The notes under the pieces are model-generated. The model saw only the letters and a list, made by a program, of their open reading frames with translations. It made no database searches and was not told the DNA's origin. A stretch of DNA of 51,086 bases from Oscillospiraceae bacterium (GTDB lineage Bacteria > Bacillota > Clostridia > Oscillospirales > Acutalibacteraceae): assembly GCA_015065845.1 (NCBI GenBank), contig SVPQ01000017.1:1-51086 (forward strand), read 5' to 3'. The translations under genes and the position numbers were made by a program. Positions 1 to 8,387 of this stretch are shown here, one piece after another. The number at the start of each line of letters is the position of its first letter. Within the stretch, counting starts at the first letter, position 1.

Positions 1-2
1 CT

Positions 3-251
3 GATAATATTTTTCTATGGAAAGACGAAAATATCGTTGCGTTGGCTATGATAGCACACAAAACAGATAAATACGCAAGGATAAATACTGTTGTTACTGA
101 CCGTGAGTTTCGTGGGAAAGGGTATGCAAAAATGCTTATTGCAACGCTTACAACTCAACTGCTTAGTGAGGGAGTTGTTCCTATGCTTTATGCCGATGCT
201 AACAATCCAGCTTCAAATGCAGTTTATCAAAAAGTGGGATATACATATTAG
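3..251 (+). CDS. GNAT-family N-acetyltransferase, 5'-partial, amber-truncated
   Basis: This is the C-terminal part of a GCN5-related acetyltransferase; the frame is open to the left edge of the window. The acetyl-CoA binding signature is visible as EFRGKGYAKML, followed by the typical end DANNPASNAVYQKVGYTY. A TAG at 249-251 stops translation, but the same frame continues with GEITEFRF and ends at TAA 288-290. That tail matches the normal end of this family (GY, then four or five residues, then a D/E-F-x-E-Y-K-F-like end), so the amber codon replaces a single residue. TAG ends other genes here (perR, the 31410 monooxygenase), so general TAG recoding is unlikely. I infer a recent nonsense mutation that removes the last strand; the protein may still fold. 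Substrate unknown. Confidence 0.75.
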   Translation, partial: DNIFLWKDENIVALAMIAHKTDKYARINTVVTDREFRGKGYAKMLIATLTTQLLSEGVVPMLYADANNPASNAVYQKVGYTY

Positions 252-301
252 GGAGAAATAACAGAGTTTAGGTTTAATAATAAAGTGTAAATTAAATTTT
301 T

Positions 302-571
302 GCGAAGCGACCCTCCTTTGAAACGAGGGGGACCAAGCTTTGCTTGGTGGAGAATTGATATCATAATACGCTTTAGCGTACGGACATAAGTTGAAAATTG
401 CAAATGAACTAAACTCGTTGTCTTGTACTAACGTGCATTTGAAAATCAATTTTCCACCATTCCGTTTTCATTTGTAGAATGATAAAATTCATTTGTCGCT
501 TGAAAAAAATTTTATAATAAACTTTATGTAACGAATGGTCCCCCTTCTTTTCAAAGAAGGTAAGGCTTCGC
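302..571. repeat. 270-bp element with imperfect terminal inverted repeats (MITE-like)
   Basis: The left end (302-335) starts GCGAAGC and runs through CCTTTGAAA to GGGGGACCA. The right end (537-571) starts TGGTCCCCC, runs through TTTCAAAG and closes with GCTTCGC. The two ends are imperfect reverse complements over about 35 bp. Inside are short palindromes such as CCAAGC-ttt-GCTTGG and TACGC-ttta-GCGTA. No coding capacity is evident. A single related arm (a CTCTC palindrome next to GGGGGACC) recurs near 30640-30665. I infer a non-autonomous repeat or a decayed miniature element. Confidence 0.6.
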
Positions 572-578
572 TACAATG

Positions 579-629
579 AAAAAATCTATCATTTACAGTT
601 TTTAATAAACTATAAATGATAGATTTTTT
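579..629. terminator. Bidirectional hairpin terminator, TCATTT-core family (copy 1)
   Basis: A 17-bp perfect stem (AAAAAATCTATCATTTA with its complement) with a further AGTTT/AAACT pairing in the loop. A/T runs lie on both sides, so it can terminate both the GNAT gene and the converging U32 gene. It belongs to a family of six related hairpins in this window. Confidence 0.8.
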
Positions 630-632
630 TCT

Positions 633-660
633 GATTCCTATTTCCTATTTCCTGTTTCCT
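633..660. repeat. Wordy tract (TTCCTATTTCC type)
   Basis: A tract of near-repeated TTCCTATTTCCTATTTCC words between the hairpin and the stop codon of the 664-2706 gene, ending 3 bases before that stop. Similar tracts occur near 6465-6492, 30966-31045 and 31520-31554. Confidence 0.6.
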
Positions 661-663
661 GGA

Positions 664-2706
664 TTATAAAACCTCTCTCAAATACAACCCCGCTGTCTTT
701 TTAAACGGAGCGGATTGATTGTTCTTACATAAACTAAAAATCTCTTTACATTCCTCTTTATTCTCATTTGTGAAATACATAGTAACAAAATCACAATTAA
801 GATTTATTTTATCACTGATGTAAAGCGGAACGGAGTTGTGTAAAACCGAGTACATTCTATCGTGACACAAAACATCGAATTCAATGTTTTTTCTGTCAGT
901 TATTTTTCGTCTGCCGTTACAATTACCACAGCCGTCTTTCTGTTTTAACGGACAGTTTCTGAAAAACATAAGTGGCAAGTTGCCGTAACAGTAAGCGCCA
1001 ATTTTTACATTTGAACTAATGTTATCAATGGCTTTAGCACTCAGTTCAACTGACAAGGTTAAATCCTTTACATCTTGCTTTTCATAGAATTCTACTGCGT
1101 CAGAGTTTGCAATGTTAAGCGTGTGACCGCCAAATGCATTAAGCCCGGAGGTTTTAATGATTTCAATACCGCCGATATTGCCGCTTATAGAATTTTTAAA
1201 GCCAAGTGATTTTAACTCTTGCAGTTCTTTCAATACTTTGTCTTCAGAATTCGGGTAAATCAAGTCAGGTAATTCGATTACAATTTTTTCTTTGATTTCA
1301 CTGAGTTCTTCTGTGTGATTAAAAACTTCTTTTATAGGAAATATTAAATACTCGCATTGGGTAAATTCGGTCGAATATTGAGAAAATTCTGAAAATCTGG
1401 CTCTTAAAGTTGGCTTTTTCTTTTTATTGTTTTCTTTTATTTCTGGTGAAACATTAAAGATTTCTCTTTTTACTGAATTAAACTGTGTATCTAACTTCTC
1501 AACACACTCGCGTCTTAATGCGTTGATTGTCGAAAGTGATAAAGTTAATTTTTCGGGATTGTTAAATTTTAAATCGTTTAAAAAATAAGGTGTGCCACCG
1601 AGCTTTTTAAGATTTTTTTCGCAAAGTTCAAAAGAAATCGGATTTTTTATTGGTTGTTCTCCACCATCTGTGGTAGCAATTACAGTTACATCATTTGCAG
1701 TCATTTCTAAAATAGTGCTTTTTTTTGTGACAGTAAAAGTCATATTGACAGGTGTAACAGGGGTGTCGTTTTTATATAATGCCTGAAGTTCTTTGAAAAC
1801 ATCATTAGTTGCAGAAGTAACATCATCTTTACTTCTGTAACCAAACATATCACTGTTTCTTTTATCCATTAAATAACCATCTGTAAAACCGCTTCTTGAA
1901 AATACTGCCTTTAACAATTCTTTGCTGTAATCTTTGTTGTTTAAAGCATTTTTACAAGCTGTAACAGATGCGGCAACATATTCCGGGCGTTTCATTCTGC
2001 CTTCAATTTTTAAAGAAGTTACCCCGATTTTTTCTAAATCTTTGAGGTGGTCTATATAAGACATATCCTTTAAGGAAAGTGCAAAGTTTTTATTGTCAAT
2101 TTTCCAGTTCAATCTGCAAGGCTGAGCGCAAAGTCCGCGGTTACCGCTTCTTTCACCTAAAAAAGCGGAAATGTAACAGTTACCAGAAACAGACATACAG
2201 TGTGCTCCGTGAACGAAAACTTCTGTTTCAAGTTTAGTGCTTTTTACAATTTTTTCTATTTCTTTAAAAGATAATTCTCTAGCGAGTACTACTCTTGAAA
2301 ATCCTAGTTTTTCTAAGAGCTTTACACCACTTACATTGTGAACTGCCATTTGTGTTGACGCGTGTAAGGGGAGGGAGGGGCAGATTTTTTTTACTGCTTT
2401 AACAGTTGCGAAATCCTGCACAATTACTGCGTCTGCACATGATTCTGAAATTTCTTTAACTGTTTCATAAAGTGATGGTAACTCTTTATCAAAAACTATT
2501 GTATTTAAGGTAACATAAACTTTAACATTATATGAGTGGCAATATTTAACTGCTTCATTTAAATTGAAGTTATCAAAATTGTCTGCGTTTCGTCTTGCGT
2601 TAAAGTTTTTAGTACCAAGATAAACTGCATTTGCACCGCTTCGTACTGCGGCAAGCAGTTGTTCAGTTGAACCGACAGGGGCTAAAATTTCAGGATGATT
2701 ATTCAT
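664..2706 (-). CDS. U32 family protein with DUF3656 (RlhA-like, RNA hydroxylation type)
   Basis: A 680-residue member of the peptidase U32 family, the longer type with a DUF3656-like region and extended C-terminus. Characterised relatives hydroxylate RNA bases (RlhA acts on 23S rRNA, TrhP on tRNA U34) rather than cut proteins. Visible are the N-terminal ILAPVGS start, the VFVHGAHCMSVSGNC segment, the RSGNRGLCAQPCR signature and the SLKIEGRMK motif. Those cysteines probably carry an iron-sulfur cluster with CPLKQKDGCGNC near the C-terminus. Its ATG overlaps the end of the upstream paralogue by 8 bp, so the two are almost certainly co-transcribed and coupled. Family call is firm; the exact RNA target cannot be read from sequence. 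Confidence 0.85.
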   Translation of the reverse strand: MNNHPEILAPVGSTEQLLAAVRSGANAVYLGTKNFNARRNADNFDNFNLNEAVKYCHSYNVKVYVTLNTIVFDKELPSLYETVKEISESCADAVIVQDFATVKAVKKICPSLPLHASTQMAVHNVSGVKLLEKLGFSRVVLARELSFKEIEKIVKSTKLETEVFVHGAHCMSVSGNCYISAFLGERSGNRGLCAQPCRLNWKIDNKNFALSLKDMSYIDHLKDLEKIGVTSLKIEGRMKRPEYVAASVTACKNALNNKDYSKELLKAVFSRSGFTDGYLMDKRNSDMFGYRSKDDVTSATNDVFKELQALYKNDTPVTPVNMTFTVTKKSTILEMTANDVTVIATTDGGEQPIKNPISFELCEKNLKKLGGTPYFLNDLKFNNPEKLTLSLSTINALRRECVEKLDTQFNSVKREIFNVSPEIKENNKKKKPTLRARFSEFSQYSTEFTQCEYLIFPIKEVFNHTEELSEIKEKIVIELPDLIYPNSEDKVLKELQELKSLGFKNSISGNIGGIEIIKTSGLNAFGGHTLNIANSDAVEFYEKQDVKDLTLSVELSAKAIDNISSNVKIGAYCYGNLPLMFFRNCPLKQKDGCGNCNGRRKITDRKNIEFDVLCHDRMYSVLHNSVPLYISDKINLNCDFVTMYFTNENKEECKEIFSLCKNNQSAPFKKTAGLYLREVL

Positions 2707-3904
2707 TGTTTTTTCTCACTCTTAAAATGTCACCGCATTTAACATCTGTATCACCACAGGAAATATAGAGTATCTGTTGAGGGTGACAAGCAGTTTCTAA
2801 TTGTTCGTGTTCTTCGGTTTCAATTGCTTCAACAGTGAAAGCAGTACCCAAAGAAAGTGGTGTAACAAGTTCTAACTGGTCACCTTTTTTGAAGAAGTTG
2901 CGTTGCTCAATGAGAACTTTACCGTCTTTTGAATCTTCTAAAGCAACACCCGCAAAGGTGCAGTCCTGATGATAAAGTCCATCGTTAAAGTGATTGTGAA
3001 CTAAATTACCATAATAAAATCCTGAATTGTATGGTCTGTGGCTTACTGCCTCTAATTCTCTTTCAATAAGCTCCATCGGAGCAGTTTTGTCAATAGCTCG
3101 TCTGTAAGCATTAACAACATGTGCGACATAATATTCAGTCTTCATTCTGCCTTCAATTTTAAAGGAATCTATACCTGCGTCTTTAAGCTCGTCTAAAAAA
3201 GAAACTGCTTTCATATCGTGTGAACTTAAAATTGCGGTGTGGTCGGGGTATTCTTCTACCTTGTAAAATTCATTTGGTCTGTTTCTTTCCATTAAATAAT
3301 AACTCCAGCGACAAGGTTGTGTACATTCGCCACGGTTACCACTACGGTCATTTAAGAAAGAAGATATTAAACATCTGCCTGAATATGCCATACACATTGC
3401 ACCGTGTACGAATGCTTCGAGTTCTAATTCTTTTGGAATCTTTGCGTGTAATTCACCGATTTCTTCAATAGTCATTTCTCGTGCAAGAACAACTCTTGAA
3501 GCGCCCATTTCATAGTAAGCATTTGCCGCTGCGTAGTTGCAACAGTTAGCCTGTGTGCTTATGTGCACATCTAAATCGGGCGCCGCTTTTTTTATAGTAG
3601 CAACTGCACCGAGGTCAGAAACGATGACTGCGTCTACGCCAATATTATAAAGCATTTTTGCATAATCTTTAAGTGGTTCTATTTCACAGTTTTTTGTAAA
3701 ACTGTTTACTGTAACATAAAGTTTTTTATTGTGCTCGTGTGTGTAGTTCACCGCTTCTATAAGTTTTTCTTCAGAAAATGCGGCTTTGTCTGCTCTTAAC
3801 TGTAAAAGCGGACCGCCTACATAAACAGCATCTGCACCGAATTTTATTGCAGTTTTAAGACAATTCATATCACCTGCTGGTGAAAGAAGTTCAGGTTTAA
3901 ACAT
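2699..3904 (-). CDS. U32 family tRNA hydroxylation protein (TrhP/YrrO-like)
   Basis: 401 residues, the usual length of the short U32 proteins. Escherichia coli YegQ (TrhP) and Bacillus YrrO belong here and make 5-hydroxyuridine at the tRNA wobble position using prephenate. It shows PELLSPAGD at the start, AFVHGAMCMAYSGRC, the U32 signature DRSGNRGECTQPCRW and SFKIEGRMK, and a C-terminal beta-barrel-like region. Start ATG at 3904 lies a short distance after an AGGGGT ribosome site. It is the first gene of a two-gene operon with the longer U32 gene and is divergent from serC across about 200 bp. A possible -10 (TATAAT, minus strand) lies at 3934-3939 without a clear -35. Confidence 0.85.
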   Translation of the reverse strand: MFKPELLSPAGDMNCLKTAIKFGADAVYVGGPLLQLRADKAAFSEEKLIEAVNYTHEHNKKLYVTVNSFTKNCEIEPLKDYAKMLYNIGVDAVIVSDLGAVATIKKAAPDLDVHISTQANCCNYAAANAYYEMGASRVVLAREMTIEEIGELHAKIPKELELEAFVHGAMCMAYSGRCLISSFLNDRSGNRGECTQPCRWSYYLMERNRPNEFYKVEEYPDHTAILSSHDMKAVSFLDELKDAGIDSFKIEGRMKTEYYVAHVVNAYRRAIDKTAPMELIERELEAVSHRPYNSGFYYGNLVHNHFNDGLYHQDCTFAGVALEDSKDGKVLIEQRNFFKKGDQLELVTPLSLGTAFTVEAIETEEHEQLETACHPQQILYISCGDTDVKCGDILRVRKNNE

Positions 3905-4041
3905 TTAAAAATACCCCTATATCTGAAAAAATAATTATACACTATATAATACAATATTTTAAAACAAAAAACAAGTTCTGTAAAAATATGCATTTTTATG
4001 TAGAATTATGCAATTAGTTTGATATAAAATACATTAAGGTG

Positions 4042-4071
4042 TTGACAGTTGCATAAGTTTAGGTGTATACT
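4042..4071 (+). promoter_or_regulatory. Promoter of serC-serA
   Basis: TTGACA at 4042-4047 and TATACT at 4066-4071 with an 18-bp spacer; predicted start of transcription about 30 bases before the serC ATG. No riboswitch fits the short leader. Confidence 0.7.
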
Positions 4072-4107
4072 ATTGCATATTTTTAATAGAAATAGGGGTA
4101 TTTATTT

Positions 4108-5190
4108 ATGAGCAGAGTTTATAATTTTTCGGCAGGTCCTTCAATGTTACCTGAAGAAGTATTAAAAAAAGCAGCGGCAGAAATGCTTGACTACGAAGGC
4201 AGTGGTCAGTCTGTAATGGAAATGTCACACCGTTCTAAAGTTTATGATAGCATCATTAAAGGTGCAGAATCACTTTTAAGAGAACTTATGAACATTCCTG
4301 ATAATTATAAAGTTTTATTTTTACAGGGTGGTGCATCAACACAATTCGCTGCAATTCCATTGAACTTTATGAATGGTAGCGGTAAAGCTGATTTTATTAT
4401 TACTGGTCAGTGGGCTAAAAAAGCATTTTCTGAAGCTAAAAAATACGGTGATGTAAAAGCAGTTGCTTCATCAGAAGATGAAGTTTACACATACATTCCA
4501 AAAACAAGTAAAGAAGATTTTAGAAGCGATGCAGACTATGTTTACATCTGTATGAATAACACAATTTACGGTACAGTTTATAAAAATCTTCCTGATACTG
4601 GTGATATTCCGCTTATTGCTGATATTTCAAGTTGTTTCTTATCTGAACCACTTGATGTTACAAAATTCGGTATGGTTTACGGTGGCGCACAGAAGAATGT
4701 AGCACCAGCAGGTCTTACTATTGCAATTATCCGTGAAGATTTATTAGGTAAAGCGCGTGACATTACACCAACAATGTTAAATTACCAGATTCACGCAGAT
4801 AACGATTCACTCTACAATACACCACCTTGCTATACCATCTATATATGCAAATTAGTTTTAGAGTGGATTAAAAATCTCGGCGGACTCGAGAAAATGAAAG
4901 AGTTAAACGAAGCAAAGGCAAAAATGCTTTATGACTTCCTTGATAACAGTAAACTCTTCAAAGGTACAGTTAAAAAAGAAGACCGTTCACTTATGAATGT
5001 TCCTTTTGTTACAGGTAATGAAGAATTAGATGCAAAATTTGTTAAAGAGTCAACTGCAGCGGGTTTTGTAAACCTTAAGGGTCACAGAACTGTTGGTGGT
5101 ATGAGAGCATCAATTTATAACGCAATGCCAATTGAAGGTGTTAAAGCGCTCGTTGACTTTATGGAAAAATTTGAAAAGGAAAATGGTTAA
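4108..5190 (+). CDS. serC: Phosphoserine aminotransferase
   Basis: 360 residues, the normal length for SerC. It converts 3-phosphohydroxypyruvate and glutamate into phosphoserine in serine synthesis, in the cytoplasm. The start YNFSAGPSMLPEEVL, the LQGGASTQFAAIP phosphate-binding segment, the HRSKVY stretch and the PLP-binding lysine in YGGAQKNVAPAG (Lys196) are all present, as is the C-terminal GHRTVGGMRASIYNAM substrate loop. An AGGGGT ribosome site precedes the ATG. It is directly followed by serA with a 1-base gap, so the two enzymes that act in sequence are made from one transcript. Confidence 0.97.
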   Translation: MSRVYNFSAGPSMLPEEVLKKAAAEMLDYEGSGQSVMEMSHRSKVYDSIIKGAESLLRELMNIPDNYKVLFLQGGASTQFAAIPLNFMNGSGKADFIITGQWAKKAFSEAKKYGDVKAVASSEDEVYTYIPKTSKEDFRSDADYVYICMNNTIYGTVYKNLPDTGDIPLIADISSCFLSEPLDVTKFGMVYGGAQKNVAPAGLTIAIIREDLLGKARDITPTMLNYQIHADNDSLYNTPPCYTIYICKLVLEWIKNLGGLEKMKELNEAKAKMLYDFLDNSKLFKGTVKKEDRSLMNVPFVTGNEELDAKFVKESTAAGFVNLKGHRTVGGMRASIYNAMPIEGVKALVDFMEKFEKENG

Positions 5191-5191
5191 T

Positions 5192-6334
5192 ATGGATATT
5201 TTGACTTTAAATAAAATTTCAAAAATCGGTCTTAAAGAATTTGATTCAAACTATAACATTTTAGAAGAATGTGAAAATCCTGACGGTATTATTGTTCGTT
5301 CTGCTTCAATGCACGAGTATAACTTCGGTAGCAAAACTTTAGCGGTTGCAAGAGCGGGTGCAGGTGTTAACAATATCCCTGTAGCAGATTGTGCTGGTAA
5401 AGGTGTTGTTGTATTTAATACACCAGGTGCTAATGCAAATGCAGTTAAAGAACTTGTTGTTTGTGGTCTTATGGTTTCTTCAAGAAAAGTTATGGCTGCT
5501 TACGACTGGTGCAAGGGCTTAAAAGGCGAAGGCGAAAATGTCGGTAAATTAGTTGAAAAAGGTAAATCACAGTTTGCTGGTCCTGAAATTATGGGTAAAA
5601 CATTAGGTCTTATTGGTCTTGGTGCTATTGGTCGTCTTGTAGCAGATGCGGCAATTTCTTTAGGTATGAAAGTTGTAGGTTTTGATGCTTTTTTAAGTGA
5701 TGAAGCAAAAGCACTTTTAAATTCAAAAGTTGAACTTGTAAACAGTGTAGAGGATATTTACGAAAATGCAGATTATATTTCACTTCACATTCCTGCAACT
5801 GCAGAAACAAAAGGCAGTATAAATGAAAACACTATCGGAAAAATGAAAGATGGTGTAAGAATTTTAAACTTTGCTCGTGGTGAACTTGTAAATTCAGGCG
5901 ATTTATTAAAAGCACTTGAAAGCGGTAAAGTTTCATGCTATGTAACAGATTTCCCGACAGATGATGTTATAGGTGCTGAAAATGTTGTAGCACTTCCACA
6001 CCTTGGTGCTTCTACTCCTGAATCAGAAGAAAACTGTGCGTATATGGCAGCAGTTCAGATGAAAGAATTTTTAGAAATTGGTAACATTAAAAATTCTGTA
6101 AACTTCCCTGATGTTTCAGTTGATGGTGACGGAGAGAGACTTTCTGTAATACATAAAGCGTCTTTAGGTACAAACGATATTTTAGGTGCTTTCGGCGGTG
6201 CAGAAGTTAAAGCGTTTAAAACAGGTGCAAAAGGTGACTTTGCTTATTCACTCTTTGTTCTTGATAGCATTTCTGACGATATTGTAAATGCAGTTGCTTC
6301 ACTTGAAGGTGTTGTAAGAGCGAGAAAGATTTAA
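5192..6334 (+). CDS. serA: D-3-phosphoglycerate dehydrogenase
   Basis: 380 residues, the short form of SerA. It oxidises 3-phosphoglycerate with NAD in the first step of serine synthesis. An in-frame start exists at 5132 inside serC, but ATG 5192 is preferred: it follows AAAAGGA by about 11 bases and gives the conserved N-terminus MDILTLNKIS. Visible are VARAGAGVNNIPVADC, the NAD-binding GLIGLGAIG, the catalytic arginine region NFARGELVNSGD and the histidine in PHLGASTPESEENCA. A reduced ACT-like end (about residues 310-380) replaces the longer regulatory region of enterobacterial SerA. The stop codon merges into a wordy repeat tract. Confidence 0.95.
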   Translation: MDILTLNKISKIGLKEFDSNYNILEECENPDGIIVRSASMHEYNFGSKTLAVARAGAGVNNIPVADCAGKGVVVFNTPGANANAVKELVVCGLMVSSRKVMAAYDWCKGLKGEGENVGKLVEKGKSQFAGPEIMGKTLGLIGLGAIGRLVADAAISLGMKVVGFDAFLSDEAKALLNSKVELVNSVEDIYENADYISLHIPATAETKGSINENTIGKMKDGVRILNFARGELVNSGDLLKALESGKVSCYVTDFPTDDVIGAENVVALPHLGASTPESEENCAYMAAVQMKEFLEIGNIKNSVNFPDVSVDGDGERLSVIHKASLGTNDILGAFGGAEVKAFKTGAKGDFAYSLFVLDSISDDIVNAVASLEGVVRARKI

Positions 6335-6492
6335 TTCGGAATTCGTAATGCGTAATTCGGAATTGTAGGACCTGCGGTCGGCAATTGTAATTAAATATTG
6401 ATAAAGATTACTACATTCTTTCATTTTGGGTTAAATGCGAGAATGTAGTTTATCTTTTTCTTGATTCCTATTTCCTAGTCCTATTTCCTGAC
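6333..6492. repeat. Repeat unit: wordy tract - hairpin - wordy tract (copy 2)
   Basis: An AATTCGG/AATTCGTAATGCG tract (6333-6366) begins on the last bases of the serA stop codon. A CCTGCGGT spacer follows, then an imperfect hairpin at 6403-6458 (arms AAAGATTACTACATTC and complement with TCATTT core), which should act as a terminator. It closes with a TTCCTATTTCC tract at 6465-6492. The same order of parts recurs near 8.2, 20.2 and 31.4 kb. Confidence 0.65.
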
Positions 6493-6544
6493 AACTACCA
6501 ACAAACTGCACAATAATTAAATTTAAAAAACTACATATTATTCA

Positions 6545-6574
6545 TTGACAAATATTGTAATTAAGGTGTATAAT
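6545..6574 (+). promoter_or_regulatory. Promoter of the phosphatase-like gene
   Basis: TTGACA at 6545-6550 and TATAAT at 6569-6574 with an 18-bp spacer, about 50 bases before the start codon. Confidence 0.7.
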
Positions 6575-6628
6575 ATGTTGTAATCAAAATAGTACAAGTA
6601 TGTGCATTTAAAAATACGGAGGTTAGTT

Positions 6629-8161
6629 ATGAAAATTACAGTTAAAAAGTCACTTTCAGCTGTACTTGCAGTTTTAATGCTTATGTCCTGTTTCGTTTTC
6701 TCTGCTTCAGCAGAAAATGCTGATGTTTCAGGCTATCAGGTTGAGCGTCAGAGTTGTACAGTTTATGGTGATGCAAAAACACAAAGGGGATTCTCCTGGT
6801 TTACACCTGATGATTGCGAATCAGTAGCACAGGTTGTTAAAGTTTCTGATTATCTTGTTTCAGGTTTCGACAAGGCTGTTACATTTGAAGCAACATCAAA
6901 AAGCTTTCAGGGTTACTACAACCACAAAGCAGTTGCAACAGGTCTTAAAAAAGGTACTACATATTACTACCGTTTAGGTAGCCTCGAATATGATGTATGG
7001 GGTGAAACAGGTTCATTCTTTACAGATAATGGTGATGGTAAATTTACATTTATTGCTATTGCTGATGTTCAGGCAAGTAATTATGAAAATTTCCACAAGG
7101 CTTCACTTGTTATGAATGCTGCAGTTGAAACTTACCCAGAAGCAGAATTAGTTGTTAATATGGGTGACTTCGTTAACGATTGTACAAACGAAGAATGGCA
7201 GGATTACAGTAAAGCATTCGGTAAATACAATAACAAATTAACACTCGCACCGGTTGCTGGTAACCACGAGGGTAACATTACAAATAAACTTAATGTTGGT
7301 TGGTTTGATACAACATTTAACCTTGACGGTGCAAGTGGTCTCTTAAATGGTACAAATGGTACTTTTTATTCATTTGATTATGGTAACGCTCACTTCTGCG
7401 TACTTAATACAAACGATATGTACCCGATGACAGAGGCACAGAGAAACTGGATTATAAACGATTTAACTGCTTCAGATGCACAATGGAAGATTCTTATGAC
7501 TCACCGTGCACCTTACTCAGCAGGAAAAAATATTAATAAACCTGACACAGTTTTATTGCGTGAAATACTTATTGATATTGTTGATAAGACAGATGTTGAC
7601 TTAGTTCTTTCAGGTCACGACCATATGTATATGAGAACTAAACAGGTTAAAGGCGATGCAGTTTGTGAAAATACAAAATTTGTAACAGAAGTTTACAATG
7701 GTGTTGAAACAACATTCGCTCGTAATCCTGACGGTACAATTTATGCACTCCCAAGTACAGCCGGTACAAAGAGATATGCTGTGAATGAGAGTGCTATGGA
7801 CCCAATCTTTGACTGTGCAGATGTTTATGCAACAACTCGTTCAGAAAAAGATGAAGAAGGCAACGAAACAAATCCAAATGCTGGTGGTTGCTTCGCTGGT
7901 ATCACAATTGACGGTAACAAACTCATTTACAATGCTTATGTTTTATCAGATATTGATGAAGAAAATCCAGATAAAGAGCAAGTAATTACAGAAATTGATA
8001 ACTATGCAATTAAAAAGACCAAGAAGGCTGCAGATGTTGAAGATACACATCTTCCAACTGACCCTGTAGGTACAATTGACCAAACAATTGCGAACTTCAT
8101 TATCGCAATTCCAAATCTTTTGATTACATACATCAAAATGTTACTTGGCGGAATTCTTTAA
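6629..8161 (+). CDS. Secreted purple-acid-phosphatase-like metallophosphoesterase
   Basis: 510 residues. ATG 6629 is chosen over GTG 6602 because GGAGG (6618-6622) precedes it and it opens a signal peptide (MKITVKKSL, hydrophobic run, ASA cleavage site). A fibronectin-like N-terminal domain typical of purple acid phosphatases (about residues 35-135) is followed by a calcineurin-like domain with the metal motifs GDFVND, GNHEG, THRAPY and SGHDHMYMRT. The first motif reads ADVQ instead of the usual D-x-H, as in many bacterial members. A hydrophobic tail (about 485-510) may keep it on the membrane. It probably releases phosphate from organic phosphates outside the cell. It stands alone, with its own promoter and a repeat/terminator unit behind it. 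Confidence 0.85.
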   Translation: MKITVKKSLSAVLAVLMLMSCFVFSASAENADVSGYQVERQSCTVYGDAKTQRGFSWFTPDDCESVAQVVKVSDYLVSGFDKAVTFEATSKSFQGYYNHKAVATGLKKGTTYYYRLGSLEYDVWGETGSFFTDNGDGKFTFIAIADVQASNYENFHKASLVMNAAVETYPEAELVVNMGDFVNDCTNEEWQDYSKAFGKYNNKLTLAPVAGNHEGNITNKLNVGWFDTTFNLDGASGLLNGTNGTFYSFDYGNAHFCVLNTNDMYPMTEAQRNWIINDLTASDAQWKILMTHRAPYSAGKNINKPDTVLLREILIDIVDKTDVDLVLSGHDHMYMRTKQVKGDAVCENTKFVTEVYNGVETTFARNPDGTIYALPSTAGTKRYAVNESAMDPIFDCADVYATTRSEKDEEGNETNPNAGGCFAGITIDGNKLIYNAYVLSDIDEENPDKEQVITEIDNYAIKKTKKAADVEDTHLPTDPVGTIDQTIANFIIAIPNLLITYIKMLLGGIL

Positions 8162-8385
8162 TTCGTAATGCGTAATTCGGAATTATAAGAATGCAGAGTT
8201 CAGAATGCAGGGTTTCAGAAGTCCTGCGGTCTTGATTATAAAATGAATAAAAATTAATGCATCTTGTCATTTATAGTTGATATTAAAGTCAACTTAAAAT
8301 GATAAGATGCATTTACTTTTATAATATTACAATGCTAACGCAGTTCCGAAATTTTTAATTTTCAATTTTAAATTTTCGCGTAGCG
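8160..8385. repeat. Repeat unit: wordy tract - hairpin - tract (copy 3)
   Basis: The AATTCGTAATGCG tract starts on the stop codon of the phosphatase gene and passes into TGCAGAGTTCAGAATGCAG words and a CCTGCGGT spacer. A strong hairpin follows at 8256-8313 (arms AATGCATCTTGTCATTTA and near complement, inner AGTTGA/TCAACT), then an AATTTTCAATTTT tract and CGCGTAGCG before the stop of the converging mannosidase. The hairpin can terminate both genes. Confidence 0.65.
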
Positions 8386-8387
8386 AA

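Noticed and set aside
249..251. Genome-wide TAG recoding (for example pyrrolysine)
   Set aside because: TAG is the natural end of perR and of the genes ending at 31412 and 31545; no pyl genes are seen.
5132..5191. Longer N-terminus of serA inside serC
   Set aside because: ATG 5192 gives the conserved N-terminus with an acceptable ribosome site; the extension is the serC end read in another frame.
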